From Hypholoma sublateritium FD-334 SS-4 (lineage: Eukaryota > Basidiomycota > Agaricomycetes > Agaricales > Strophariaceae), in assembly GCA_000827495.1 (NCBI GenBank), contig KN817535.1:151211-215210 (forward strand): a DNA stretch of 64,000 bases. The letters run 5' to 3'. Positions 1 through 11,030 of this stretch are shown here, one piece after another. Each line of letters opens with the position of its first letter. The first letter of the stretch is position 1. A model generated the notes under the pieces. The model was not told where the DNA came from, did no database searches, and saw nothing but the letters and a program-made list of their open reading frames with translations. The position numbers and the translations under genes are program-made.

Positions 1-1091
1 ATAGCTTGGCAGCGCGTGTACGCACGTACGGGATATAAATGGAAAAATCATATTTCGCGCCACTAGTAAATTCGCCCGATTCATGGGCGCTTAGCGCGAA
101 GTGATCTGCGAGCGGTGTGATCTACTAATTCATCACTGCTTGAATTCATCCACACATATATTATTTATGTGTATTGCTAGAATCTCGTGTTATTATTTGG
201 GCGGTTCCAACCGTGCGCGCCTAAATAATTGCACGTACTTGCCGCGGATGCAAGAGAAATAAATCGGTTTTAAACTGTGTGTTTACTCGAGGTCAATGCG
301 CCTATATGCAAGGCCGTCCTCGTCACGCATACATACAGGTCACTGCCGCAGTGCCACACCTCCTCATCGGCGGTCCAACCCACCTGCGGTGACCATATAT
401 GCATCCACCTTCCCAGGTCACTGCCAGAGTGCACACCGCAACAGCTGTGGTCTAACCCAATTGCGGTGTCCACTTATGCCTCTCACACGTACGGCTAAAA
501 ATAAAGCACAGACGGCGAGACAGACTTTGTCCGTCAGGCCAGACGAGTACATACAACTTTAGTATTATTCGTTATTCAGTTATTCGATGCGAATAACTAC
601 GGGAAAGAATTGGCTGTCCGAATAACTTGAAAGAGTGTCCGAGTCAAGCGACGGTTACCGGATTATGCAGCGTGAGATTTTCCCACGGGTGCGCATAGAC
701 AGGCCATCCTCCGTCGGTCCTCTAGGTGCAGTACAAAGGATGAGCTACTCGTAAAACAAATTCCATTGGTTTCTAATCACATTACTTATTAATTGTGTTA
801 AATCTCATGTAATACTGGTACCCAGGGCACGCGCGGTGACAAGATATAAGTTGGACTATGATTAATCATGTGATTGAAAGACTTTCCGCACATCTTCGAA
901 CTCGAGCCTGCAAGAGGTATAATAAAGCGAATTTACACATGAAGTAGTCCGAATAATGNGAGGAAGTTTAACTAGAAAAATATTGTATGAAAATTGGTAG
1001 GGATGTTTGTTCCGAAGTGTGCTACATGCCAAGAATGTTCCTCAAGTACTCGTGCGCCATCATCACTCCAACTCTGAGGGCGGCGGTAGAG
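1..1091 (+). repeat. Left arm of a 1.09-kb perfect long inverted repeat
   Basis: Base x here is the complement of base 37849-x throughout the parts I compared, so this block is repeated in inverse orientation at 36758-37848. Identity ends abruptly after the GGCGGCGGTAGAG at 1091. An ambiguous base sits at 959 here and at 36890 in the other arm, exactly the mirror position. The repeat reaches the window edge, so its true outer end is not visible. The arm contains the outer third of the TIR element at 553-2045. No convincing gene is seen in it; the mirrored 67-88 aa open frames are unremarkable. Confidence 0.97.
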
Positions 1092-2045
1092 GTTCACTTT
1101 CAATAATTGCGGTAAAAGAAGCTAAATCAAAAGGCAGGAATTCAATATCTATCATCGCAGAATCCTGTACCGTACTTCGCAAGTATTTCCGCTGTCTACA
1201 TCCGCGGAATTCGATGGCTTCATTGCAGGAGGGTGATCGCACTGCCATCCATCGATATCCATTTGCAAATTCTCAGAGTCTGAGTTATTCACAATATGAG
1301 AGGGTGATGCGATACTTAACCCTGCGTTGGAGAACCCACGGATCTTGGGAATCGAGACGTCGAACCGATTTTTTGGTGCGTGAGCGTGTCGGGGGGATTT
1401 CCCGGCTGCTTTTCTCTTCTCACTCAGTTCTTTCAACTCTGCCTTGAGATCCTTTGTTGCCTGAGCGGACTTGTAAAGGCGAGACTTGACACTTGTGTTG
1501 TTGAGCTCAACTCAGCCCATTGCGTATGTGTGTCTGAAAGCGGTGCCAGGCATCAAGATTGACCCATTTCTGAGCATTTGTCTTCGAAAAGAAGTCGAGG
1601 CTTGCCACGTTGGGTTCCATTTCTGGTAGCGCGTCAATACCTGTCAGTAGTTCTGCGCGCAATTAAATACAGAGCGCATGAAATACCAAGGAAATTCTTG
1701 AAAGCATCAATATCTTGGCCAGTTGCTTTGGAAAGCATGCGACGACTAGCTTCAAGGGACATGGTTGAGTTGTGGTTGAGGTATAAAATCAGGTCAAACA
1801 GGTATTATTGGCCCCTAATATTCCAAATTGAACAGCGCACGGACCCATCCAATATACATCCCCAAGTAATACTCCAGCATGACGGGGAGCAAAGTCCCGA
1901 AAAGGTATACTTAGGCTATCTATCCCTGAGTTTTCGCTGAAGTGGCGTATATATAGCTTGTAGTTATTCGGCAGCAATAGCCATCCAGTTCCACAAGATC
2001 TAGCTATTCGCTGAATAACTGAATAACGAATACTACTAAAGTTGT
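553..2045. mobile_element. 1.5-kb DNA transposon with short TIRs (ACAACTTTAGTA...)
   Basis: The left end reads ACAACTTTAGTATTATTCG followed by a stretch rich in GTTATTC. The reverse complement of 2010-2045 reads ACAACTTTAGTAGTATTCG followed by the same kind of stretch, giving terminal inverted repeats of about 35 bp. Both outer flanks carry GTAC (547-550 and 2047-2050). That word is palindromic, so it could be part of a target duplication or of the repeat itself. The inner edge of the long inverted repeat (1091) falls inside this element, so the copy near 37.3 kb keeps only one end. Superfamily not assigned. Confidence 0.75.
1063..1640 (-). pseudogene. Coding-like remnant inside the 1.5-kb element, unrecognised
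   Basis: Read on the minus strand, this interval holds several adjoining open stretches with protein-like composition. One includes the words NAQKWVNLDAWHRF, then a lysine-rich segment KAELKELSEKRKAAGKSPRH, then SIPKIRGFSNAGL. They lie in different frames and no single continuous frame or convincing intron set joins them. Position inside a TIR element suggests the remains of a transposon-encoded protein. I do not recognise the family. It could instead be chance open frame. Confidence 0.3.
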
Positions 2046-2692
2046 AGTACCTCACCTGCCGCTCAAGCATTGGAAAGAATAAAAATAGTGGGTGTCGTGA
2101 GAATAGCCCTCATATTGCGGAGCTCACGAAAACCCCGCCGGCGTGTCAGTCCCGTATTACGTAGAGACAGCGCGTACTCGCATGCAAGACCGTGAGGTAC
2201 CCTGGAAGCGCCTGATTCCAGCGCGCGGGGACGGATGTACCTAGGTCTACGATGTGAATAAACACGCACGAGCTGAGCCAGTCCACCGTCGCGCAGCGCA
2301 TATCACTCAGACCTTTGCCCGCAGCTATTCGGCTATGTACCTACACACACTACTCACTGCCGGCGTCAGTCGCGCGCTGAACGAAGACACGTAGTGCTCA
2401 CCATCCCGGGTATCACACGCACCACGTCTGTGGGGATCGTCAATCCCCACGAACGTGCTCAGTGAAGATTCTCCGCGCGAAACATAAGTTTGTGTGTAAT
2501 GATGTGTGTCTGGTGATTGTCGAGCCCCACTGACGTTCTCAGTAAATCTTCACCCTGCCATCTGTGCTAATCCAATTTCTGTTTGTCCATCGATATGATA
2601 CGGAAGCCCGAGGCAGGTTGCAGGGACGCAAGTTTTCGCGCTCTACGAGCGTATATGTGCGGTGATGCCGAACCAAGACCGGGATTAACCAC
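2046..2692. other. Intergenic; one imperfect direct repeat only
   Basis: No gene is supported. Two imperfect direct copies of a segment of about 40 bp lie near 2440 and 2515. Both contain a GAT(C/T)GTC(A/G)A(T/G)CCCCAC core followed by a (G/T)CTCAGT(G/A)AA(G/T) segment. Confidence 0.5.
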
Positions 2693-2696
2693 TCAC

Positions 2697-3033
2697 AGCA
2701 TGCCAAGTAAGGGTCTCGCCTCCTTCAATGCGCCCTTCTCCGCGCCTCGTTCCATGGAAGCACGCCCGCATGGACGACACGGACCTTCTGCCTCCCCCCG
2801 CGTCTCTGCGCCGCCAAGCATGAGCGCCCACTCCGCGGCGCCGAGATCCAGGTCGAGAACTTCACGAAGTGCGCTGAGATCCGCGCAGTCCCACATCTGC
2901 AAGCCAGTGGGGTACGCAACGAGTAAAATGCGCCTATAAAAACAGTACATCAGCGATCTATCCAGCTTAAAAAATATACGAGTGCACGCACCGCCCATTT
3001 AAGAAGTCCCACCGCGCCCACAGCACCCGATGC
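2697..3033 (-). pseudogene. BCAS3-like WD-repeat gene, part downstream of the insertion
   Basis: On the minus strand the exon at 2992-3033 reads HRVLWARWDFLNGR. A 58-nt intron (2934-2991, GTGCGT...TATAG) follows, and the next exon (2697-2933) reads RILLVAYPTGLQMWDCADLS and continues to RPLLGM before a GTGAGT donor. The pattern VLWARWD, a short gap, then LLL-x-YPTGLQ-x-WDC is what I associate with the first WD blade of fungal BCAS3/Atg18-related proteins (autophagy, phosphoinositide-binding propellers). The family name is from memory. No further exons are seen downstream, so the 3' part is lost. The 7.8-kb transposon begins right after the GATGC at 3029-3033, and the frame resumes at 10868 on its other side. 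Confidence 0.5.
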
Positions 3034-3128
3034 TATGGCGGTCCGTTTGGGGAAAAATTCCAGAAACATTTTTGGATCCCTCGGAAACATATTTTATGAG
3101 AGTCTAACTATGTATATTAATCATTCAA

Positions 3129-3375
3129 GCTGCGCGCAGAAATAAAAGACTTGCCCTCAGCAAATCATGCCATGCGCAGAAATTTATTTCAAGTGCGCGT
3201 GAACACATTGTGGCGCGCAGATTTTTTATTCAATGCGCATGAAAAAAATTGAGTGTGCAGATTTATACTTTGGCGTGCGCAGAAATATATAATGTTGCGC
3301 AGAATTATTTCTAAGGTGCGCCGACAAACATTAGGTGCGCGGATTTATTTTATCAGTGCGCCGAAACATTTGTGA
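3129..3375 (+). repeat. Left subterminal array of TGCGC-type repeats
   Basis: About eleven copies of a degenerate unit, roughly (G/T)TGCGCAGAAATTTATTT, follow one another every 18-22 bp, for example near 3174, 3213, 3274, 3295 and 3334. The core TGCGC (or GCGCG) is the best-kept part. Similar arrays in other DNA transposons bind the transposase; that role is inferred here. Confidence 0.85.
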
Positions 3376-4347
3376 TAGTCAACGAGGGAGACAAGCCGAT
3401 AAGCCGCGATTATCTAATTGATCTCATCACCACTAGGCGAGCGTCTGCCGAGAACGCCGTCCATTGTAATTTGTTTGGCTCCCTCGTCTCGTTAGGCGCC
3501 CATGATCGTCATGCCGCGATGCNCTTGCTGCTCTGTACACCACTGCTGGTGAGTCGGCCGTAGCTCTGCTCTTCTTAGTACCCCTCTAAGCTCTCGCTCA
3601 TAGGGCTCCGAAACCGCATGCCCAACGCATGCCCAGCATGAGCAGCAGTGCCCCGTCCTGGACTCGCGACACGGTCACAGGTGAAACGGACGCCAGCACC
3701 GTCTCAATCGCACGGGCGGCTACGGTATATCGCGAAGGTCGCACGCCGTGCGCCTGTTCTTGCACAAGTTGGTGTCTAAAGTTGAGTGGCACGCTGGACG
3801 CGTCGCGCTCGGTAGTGGGCGTGCACTGGATAACAGTAAGGACAAAGTGTGTTATGGCAGTCGTCGCTCCACATGTCATTCCCCGAGACTTGTGCCACTC
3901 GGAGATTTCAGCAGCCCAGCTCTGTATTTACCCAATCTCCCCTCGCCATCCGCGTCTCCCAATCCATCGCGAGGTCACGGTTGGCTGTGCGAGCAAGGTG
4001 AGAACGCCCGCCGTGCACGGCGGCACCTGCAACTGACGCGCTTGAGGTGCCATGGCCTATTCCTGCTGCACGGCGCATACTGGTTTCCAAATCCTCCTTG
4101 AGGGGCGGAGATTTAGGGGCTACGGAGTAGAATTACCATGTTGTGCTCTAGTCAAATATACCTTTGCCGCACCCTAGCCAACGCACGAGGTTTGCGTTCA
4201 TTGACAGGTCACAGCGATAAGCAAACGCTGAGCGCGCCGGTGTCCAGCATTTATAAGTCATATTGTGCAGGTATGTTACTTGTCTGTTGCATGATGAGAT
4301 AATGTAGTGACAATATTATCGGCTTACTCACCAATACGCTGGGTATG
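3376..4347. other. 5' non-coding part of the transposon
   Basis: No gene is supported. The first 190 bases are the inner imperfect continuation of the terminal repeat, matched in inverse orientation by about 10340-10555. The rest is unique within the window. Confidence 0.5.
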
Positions 4348-4475
4348 TTATCTGCCCGGAGTTTGCCGTGGCAGATAACATAGGTGGGAAAGCGCACGGA
4401 CCCTGGTTATCTGCCAGGTTATCTGCCATTGCCCTATTCGGCGATGACATCACGCGTCGTCGTCGATTATCTGCC
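4348..4475 (+). promoter_or_regulatory. Cluster of five TTATCTGCC sites upstream of the transposase gene
   Basis: The 9-mer TTATCTGCC occurs at 4348-4356, 4407-4415, 4419-4427 and 4467-4475, and its reverse complement at 4370-4378. The first and second form an inverted pair, ATGTTATCTGCC against GGCAGATAACAT. The cluster lies 140-270 bp before the first ATG (4618). AGATAA is a GATA-factor core, so host GATA-factor control is possible. Binding by the element's own protein is another option. Function is inferred from clustering alone. Confidence 0.6.
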
Positions 4476-4617
4476 GCATGTGCGAGATTGCTACTACTCA
4501 GATCCTACAACATCGCTCTGCATCACTCTCTCTCTAGATTTCAATCTAACCACTTTCAAATATATTTTCAAACCTCTTGCACTGTTTGCACACTGTCTGC
4601 TGTGAACTGAAGACATA

Positions 4618-7600
4618 ATGGCTGAGCAAGGTCAGTCTAGCAGACTTCAAACGGCCTGTTTCAGAACATATTACTTACCGATGTTATCTTGCACGTTCCC
4701 ACAGCGCCAGATCCTGTAAATCCCAGAGGCAATCCGCCGCCGCGCAGCCCTGGACGCCCGGAGAGATCAAAGGATGGTCCACGGTCCCCGAATACGCCCA
4801 AACGAGGTCGCCGGCGTTCGAGATCGGACATCACGTCGCCTACAGATGACTGGGGTCCAGGTCCAGCTCAATCCACGCGACCGTCAGAGGCGCCATTGAG
4901 CCGTGAGTAGCGTTTGTTCCATCGTGGGTAGTCTTATACATATACTAACACATCAGCGGCGGCGGGGACAACAAACTACGAATATGCATTTGAAGATATC
5001 TCTGATGAGATATTGCGGGAGCTAGATCAGGTCTTATTAGCCCGGGCGTTGACTTTGTCTCGTATGAATGGTGAGTTTTATACCCCCATGTATCTTTAGA
5101 CTTGATCTGAGCAGCGACTGCTAGAAGAAGACTCTGCCGTACAAGTAAATAGTTCCCTGCCATCAATCGAAGGTGAACAGCCAAAGAAGAAATATACACT
5201 CGAGCAACTTCAGAGTGCAGCTGAGGCTTCTCAACCCCGTAAGTCTGTTATTTGACTAATGCTCTACATACTATCATTAATCAAAGCTCATCACAGGCCC
5301 TTTCTTCAGTCAGAAGACAACATTTCCAGTTGATGATGAATCCAGTGATGAAGAAGATACACAGGAACTTGCAGATGATGACGTATCTGCTGGTATGGCG
5401 GAGAGTGGACAGAAGAAAGGCAAGGGAAAGGAAAAAGTCAATATGGCTGCGGCGCAATGTATGTTTTTGCTTACACGGCGTAGTAAAGTTATTCATCGAC
5501 CACTAAGCTTGGTTCGAGAAGCCGAAATTTATGCCCGAATGGCTGTTTAAGTATTTCAGCAGCGTAATCGGCCCTATGATCAACACAAAGAAAAATCGTA
5601 AACTCCTCCGCCCACCTATTTTTGAAAATCACCGGAGCTACTTACCAGCGTCTATGTGGGTCCATCCTCCAGAGCCTATCATGTCCCTCTCACAGCACAT
5701 CTTTAACCCCGAATTACTTTGGCGCCCTCGTGTATTCCTCTGGCTGCCCCATTTTTTTGTTGAGACTCTTCGGTGCCCTAACTGTCGTTCTGGTGTCCTC
5801 GAGAAGAATGGTGCATGCCCTCCAAGACGCATAATTGATATCAACAATTCATTTTGGATCGTGACATGGGAGTATTATTGCCGAACTGGGTGTCAATCCT
5901 ATTTCCGTGGATGGCATACTAGTATTCTAAACTCTCTGCCTGCATACCTGCGCCTTGCATTCCCAGCCGTCTTGACACGGAAGAGCGGTCTTTCTCATCG
6001 TGTGATTACTCAATTGCGAGTAGGAAATCAGCATAAAATGGGGCCAAGTGGGACTCGCTCTCTATTATTCGAGCTTCACACCCGCCATTTTAATGTATTG
6101 CAAGCCCAGTATCTCGAGGCTACCTATGAAGTGATCCGGGGATATCACGATCGTCCAGAAGGAAAGTCGCAATATTCATTGCACTCATTTATGGACATAG
6201 CTATTCCGCCATTTGGAGACTTCGGTGATCTTGAGCGATATGCTGGGCATGTTCCTAGTGAATCCTACCTCGCCAAAGTAATGAACCATCAAATTGAGCA
6301 AGATGAGGCCGACGCAAATCAGCACACGGCGTGTATTTCCCCTGATCAAATTTCAATTGACGATTCACATAAAGTAAGTTCCTTATTCAAAAATAGAGAA
6401 CTCTACTGACCTATGTGTTCGTTTTTTCTCCTTGATAAATAGGTCAACAAGCATATTGCAAAGGTTGATGGAGTACCAATCTTTACTGCACTTTGGACGT
6501 GCATGGACTCTCGGTATATCCGTGGACAAACCTTGACTTTGACAAAGGCGCACGAGGAGCGAAATGCCCCATTAAAGGGTATTTCAGATTCTATCAAGTG
6601 CTATGGCTTTTCATTTCCACGAATTGCTTTTTCGGACGATCCACTGAAAGACAAAGGAATGCTCTATGAGCACTTTCCTTCCCTCAAAGAAAAATTGACA
6701 CCATTATCTGCTGCCTACGGTCTTCAGGCTTTTAAATTGCCGTCATCCCTATCTATAGCTGTTCTTGGCTCGCATCAGCTTGTTGAATCAGCTCTCATGG
6801 CAATTTTGGCACCTCTCAGTGATGACCCAACAGCTACTACATGTATCAGCCTTGACGCGGAGTGGAATATCTCCCGAAATGAAGGGGTATCAATTCTACA
6901 AATTGCACCTCATTCACTACCAGATAATATATTCATCATTCCCGTGAGTCACTTTTGTTCTATTTTATGTTAATAAATTTCCAGTCCTTACGCGATACTT
7001 ATACTCAGGTGTATCAGTTCAAATCCCGCTTACCACCATCACTTCTTGATCTTTTGATATCAAAGCAAATATTCAAGGTTGGGTCAAATATCAAGAGTGA
7101 TTTAACGAGACTCCGGAAACAGTTCCCCAAACAGCTTACTGAAAAGCTGAGCGCAAACACCGTGATCGATCTCAAGGAATACTGCATTGCACGTGGAATC
7201 ATTCCACGTAAAGGATCCGGTGCTTTGGATGTGTTGTGCGACAAAGTACTTGGGATGTATCTCGATAAGCCTGATCACCTGCGCAAACATGATAACTGGG
7301 AAACTGACAGTCTTTCCGAAGAGCTTCTCAATTATGCGGCTCTTGATGTATATGCTTCACGGCTTATATTTGAGAAAGTCTCGGAGCGTGTACCTGTCCA
7401 GCGACCAACCATCAATACTGCTCCTGGAACCAAGGTTGCGGTACTACTTCAGGAAGGAGGAAATCCCATTGCTTATGGGAGAATCGCACAATCTCAGCCA
7501 GTTTCATTGGGATCAGTCCGTGTGAAGACACGATCAAACAATCGAATTGTCATCGATATTGATGTAGTCCTCAACCCCTCTGCCGCAGCCATTTTGCATT

Positions 7601-10122
7601 TGCTTCCAAATGATAGCCAAGGCCGTCGGAGACAGCAATCAACCAAAAGCGGTGCATTTACTTTGGCTGAGCTACGGCACTTAGCACCCAATGGTAGTGT
7701 TCCATTCCAAATTGTGTCTCTGGTTTCTCTTCTGGATTTCCCAACAAATTTAGAGGTACGTCTCTACATTCAGACTTTATAAATATATGTGTCCCATTGT
7801 ATCATTCATTTTACAGGCAACAGATCCTACTTCAAGCACTGAAAGTGTTGGGGCGCAGTCGGTGCCTGAAGTGACGTCAGAGTTTATTAATAGCTCAGCC
7901 ACGGTGCTCGACGACGACAACGATGATGAAGAGGGTGAAAATGGGACAGAGAGCATTTCTGAAGGTGGAGTACATGAAGATGAAGATATGGTCACACTGC
8001 AAATGCTTGAGGATCATTCATCCTTACTGTCAGACAAACAGCGCGGTAGATATCAGTATCATTACCCTTTGCAGATGGGCGCTTACAAGTTCTATTCTCA
8101 GGGAAACAACGTGCTGTGGATAATTCCAGCAATACCAATGCATCTTCCCTGTCGCAAGAATTTCTCACAAAGCTTCGTGAACTTGTCGACTCACCGCCGG
8201 ACATCAGCAATGAGTACACACATGTCAAAAAAGACATCTTCCATGCATTTCATATGATCCAAACACCGACCAATCATGGTGCGCGGCCGGCATACCTTCG
8301 TGCACTCCGAGATCACCTAATGCGCTGGGACCCAAATATCCGGAGGCTTGTGGATGAGACTTGCCAGAAGGTTTTCAAATTAACCTTTGATCAAATGCTC
8401 GTTCGGAATCCACGATTCATTACGGAACGAGTACCACGTTATGTTCCTTCCCCAAGTGTGCTGGTTCCCTCCCTGTCCCATGTCTTTGATGTCTTCGGCA
8501 ATGCTCGTGATGCCAAGACAGGAGCGCCACTATTCAACGAGACGGCATGGCAGAAGGCACGAGCCGTTCTTGAGCTTGCGCGACAGGGCTACTTGTCTGA
8601 TAATACAGACATTGCCCTTTACGAGAAAGCCGGTGTTGACAAGCATGGATTACAGAAGTGGAAGTGCTTGAGAGGTACAAATAATGTTGAGGGGGGTCCA
8701 CATGGAGATATCTACCGTAAATTCGGCGCGCTTCATGGTAGGCGCTTATATTTGTTGATGCAATCATATGCTAATATTATCACAGCGGGCCCACGATTAA
8801 CAGTAAATTGCTTAACAGACCATCGGACGTGGTACAATCTACAAGTAAGTGAATTTTCTTCCGTTTCAAAATTGATTTTATGTGATAAACTCACCATATA
8901 CGACACTAGGCATTTGCGAAGCACATGTACGGCGTTGACTGGGATTACCACCACGATCTTTCCCTCATCAATCGCACATCATTTCTTCTGAACTATCTTT
9001 CAGACATCGTGGATGGTGCACAGTCATATTCAGACTGGATAAATGGTGATCTTTATGAGCGAACAAGTGAACAATTTGGTATATGCAAATTCCCAGGTAT
9101 TTTTATCTTCAGTCAATGCAAGAGACGCGCTCAATTTCTCGTGACTTTTAGATTCACTCCGTGCTCATCTGGCGATGGAACCCTATGACGAGTGTGATTC
9201 TCGATATAAACTAAATCCCTCTGATGATTGGCTCCGAAAACGACAAGGTCTTGCACTTCCTGTTCTCCCCCCAACAACCTCCGAAGCAAGACATTTTTTC
9301 TTCGCTGAGGTTGTTAAATATGCGGTAACGGCAGGACAAGAGGGTAAAAAAAATATTGATTACACGGGATTTGCGCAGGAATGGAACCGATCTGCAGATG
9401 GAAAATCCCGTTTCTACATCACACCCGAAGTACTCGCGGCATATATGAAAACTTGGGAAAGGAACACTAATATCAGGGCTTCACAAGATCTCATTTCAGA
9501 TGCCTTGGACATGATTTCACAGACTTCTCAAATATTCTCTGCTGCAGATTTGCCCTTCCCCGACTTTCTTACTACTTCACCACAGTCAAATCAACCGACT
9601 CAAGGGGTACTCGAGAACACGATAGATTCAGCCACCCTTCCGGCATCAATCTCCACTGATCTTGCCCTCTCACGTCCAGGAATAGTGCTTCAACGGGTTC
9701 CCACCCCTCCTCCATCACATTCCAATTCACTTGATGTGTTCTTTAATTCTCTGTCTACGATGACATACGCCCAAGAAAGCCCGACTGAGATTGACACCGC
9801 CAAACTCCCAACAAACGCAGAAATCCTACCTGAAGCTCTCACGCCATCTGTAACTCCAGCCGACTCCTTTCCATTATCGGTTGTTTCCACGCCCGGGCCT
9901 GAAGACATGCCGAGAGATATGAAACGACGCCGCGTTGTACCTGCAGATAAATGCAAACGAAGCACGGTCAGGACTTGTCGGCGGTGTCGCAAAGCGGAAT
10001 GCCCGGGGAACAGCGACATCTCAAAGTGTCCTGTGGTATGTACGGTACCCTGCATTAAGTGTGGGCGGGTTGCTGGGTGTCGGGGCGTTGATAAAGGAAG
10101 ATATTGTACAGCACTACAGTAG
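4618..10122 (+). CDS. Transposon protein: DUF6729-like zinc region, RNase H-like fold, WRN-type 3'-5' exonuclease
   Basis: By eye the gene has 13 exons: 4618-4630, 4705-4902, 4957-5070, 5125-5238, 5297-5458, 5508-6373, 6443-6943, 6985-7755, 7817-8045, 8102-8737, 8786-8844, 8910-9096 and 9152-10122. All joins are phase-consistent and give 1606 aa. Residues 1-200 are basic, then acidic, and disordered. About 262-400 resembles DUF6729 (RPRVFLWLPHFFV, CPNC at 290-293, YYC-x3-C at 324-329). Exonuclease motifs are LDAEW (D627, E629), an ExoII Asp (D695) and YAALD (Y773, D777), the DEDDy set of WRN-like enzymes. Around it lie FSDDP (552-556), DIFHAFHM (D1034) and RGTNNVEGGPH (E1186), which look like a split DDE/RNase H transposase core; that reading is inference. 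The last 55 residues are Cys-rich. The 48-nt intron 8738-8785 is a multiple of three, so its removal is a judgement. No frameshift or internal stop was found, so the gene may be functional. Confidence 0.88.
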
Positions 10123-10558
10123 ACATTATAACTTACGTCGAATGGGGATCGAACTCTCCTCTTTTTCCCTTTTTGTGCTTTTTTTTCGCGATTTCCTCTT
10201 CTGGATACCCAGCGTATTGAGGGGAGAACCATATTATCAAGTCCGGTGCACAAAAGAGACAGACACATTGAACTCGCAACGTGACTCTGCTGAAGTGCAG
10301 GCACAAGTTGGCCATTGGCCAACGCGTGCTGCTGAAGGCACTAAGGACGTCACCTCGTGGGACGGTCCAGTGACTAGACCACCAAGCTACAAGCCAGCCT
10401 GGGAGCATAGCGCCATGGAGCCGCCCACCGCCTCGACAGGCAGCATAGCAGGTACAATGGACGGCATCTGCGGCAAAGGATCGCCTTATGCCGAATTGCA
10501 TCAATTAGATAAGCACGGCTTATCGGCTTCACTCCCTCGTAGACAATCACAAATGTTT
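10123..10558. other. 3' non-coding part of the transposon
   Basis: No gene is supported. From about 10340 the sequence is the inverted, diverged counterpart of 3376-3560; the words TTAGATAAGC and GGCTTATCGGCTT pair with the left side. Confidence 0.5.
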
Positions 10559-10790
10559 CGGCGCATCTGTAAAATAAATCTGCGCAACTAATGTTTTTCC
10601 GCGGATGCAAAAAATAAATCTGCGCACCATAATGTATTTCTGCGCATGTATAAATTTAAACACGCGCAGTGAAATGTATTCACGCGCACCAAATAAGAAA
10701 TCCGCGCACAGCAATGTCTTCACGCGCACTTGAAATTTATTTGTGCGCAGTGTAAAAGTTTTTATGCGCTGCTCAAATAGATACCATTGA
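10559..10790 (-). repeat. Right subterminal array of TGCGC-type repeats
   Basis: This is the mirror of the left array. About ten degenerate units around AAATAAATCTGCGCA occur at 18-26 bp spacing, for example near 10578, 10614, 10643, 10668, 10690 and 10722. Matching arrays at both ends support a complete, two-ended element. Confidence 0.85.
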
Positions 10791-10867
10791 TGGCTAAAGC
10801 ATGATAGAAAAGTTTTCCGGGGTAAGGACAAATATTTCTGGAATTTTTCCCCAAACGGACCGCCATA

Positions 10868-10950
10868 GATGCTCCTCACCCCCGCCCTGCGATGTCCGCC
10901 ACATGTGCTCTTCCCGGGCTCGCGGCTGCTGATTGGACCCCACGAGAACC
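10868..10950 (-). pseudogene. BCAS3-like gene, part upstream of the insertion
   Basis: On the minus strand an open frame reads REEHMWRTSQGGGEE and runs directly into the GATGC duplication. Across the transposon it continues as HRVLWARWDF at 3033-2992. The join therefore restores one exon if the element is removed. The frame upstream of about 10950 is unclear, so the 5' part of the gene is not defined. Confidence 0.5.
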
Positions 10951-11030
10951 CACGAGAACCGACGACGCCCGCCCCGGCAGCAGCGCCGCGTCTAATCGCC
11001 TGCGCGAGCCCCGAGCCTATGAAGCGCCCC

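Larger units (their letters stand above)
3034..10867 (+). mobile_element. 7.8-kb autonomous DNA transposon encoding a transposase-exonuclease
   Basis: The left end TATGGCGGTCCGTTTGGGG and the reverse complement of the right end (10829-10867) match almost perfectly for about 40 bp. Imperfect inverted similarity continues for roughly 500 bp inward (3034-3560 against 10340-10867). GATGC flanks both ends (3029-3033 and 10868-10872); read as GATGCT it could be a 6-bp duplication with one T lost on the left. Both ends carry an array of TGCGC-centred repeats. One long multi-exon gene lies inside. The element sits in an exon of a BCAS3-like gene, and removing it with one duplication copy restores an open frame. 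Related ends are seen in three gene-less elements in this window. The superfamily is unassigned. Six-bp duplications are known to me for IS3EU- and Dada-type elements, which would be the first comparison. Confidence 0.92.

Noticed and set aside
9690..10322. 210-codon minus-strand open frame
   Set aside because: It is antisense to the last exon of the transposase-like gene and has no motif.
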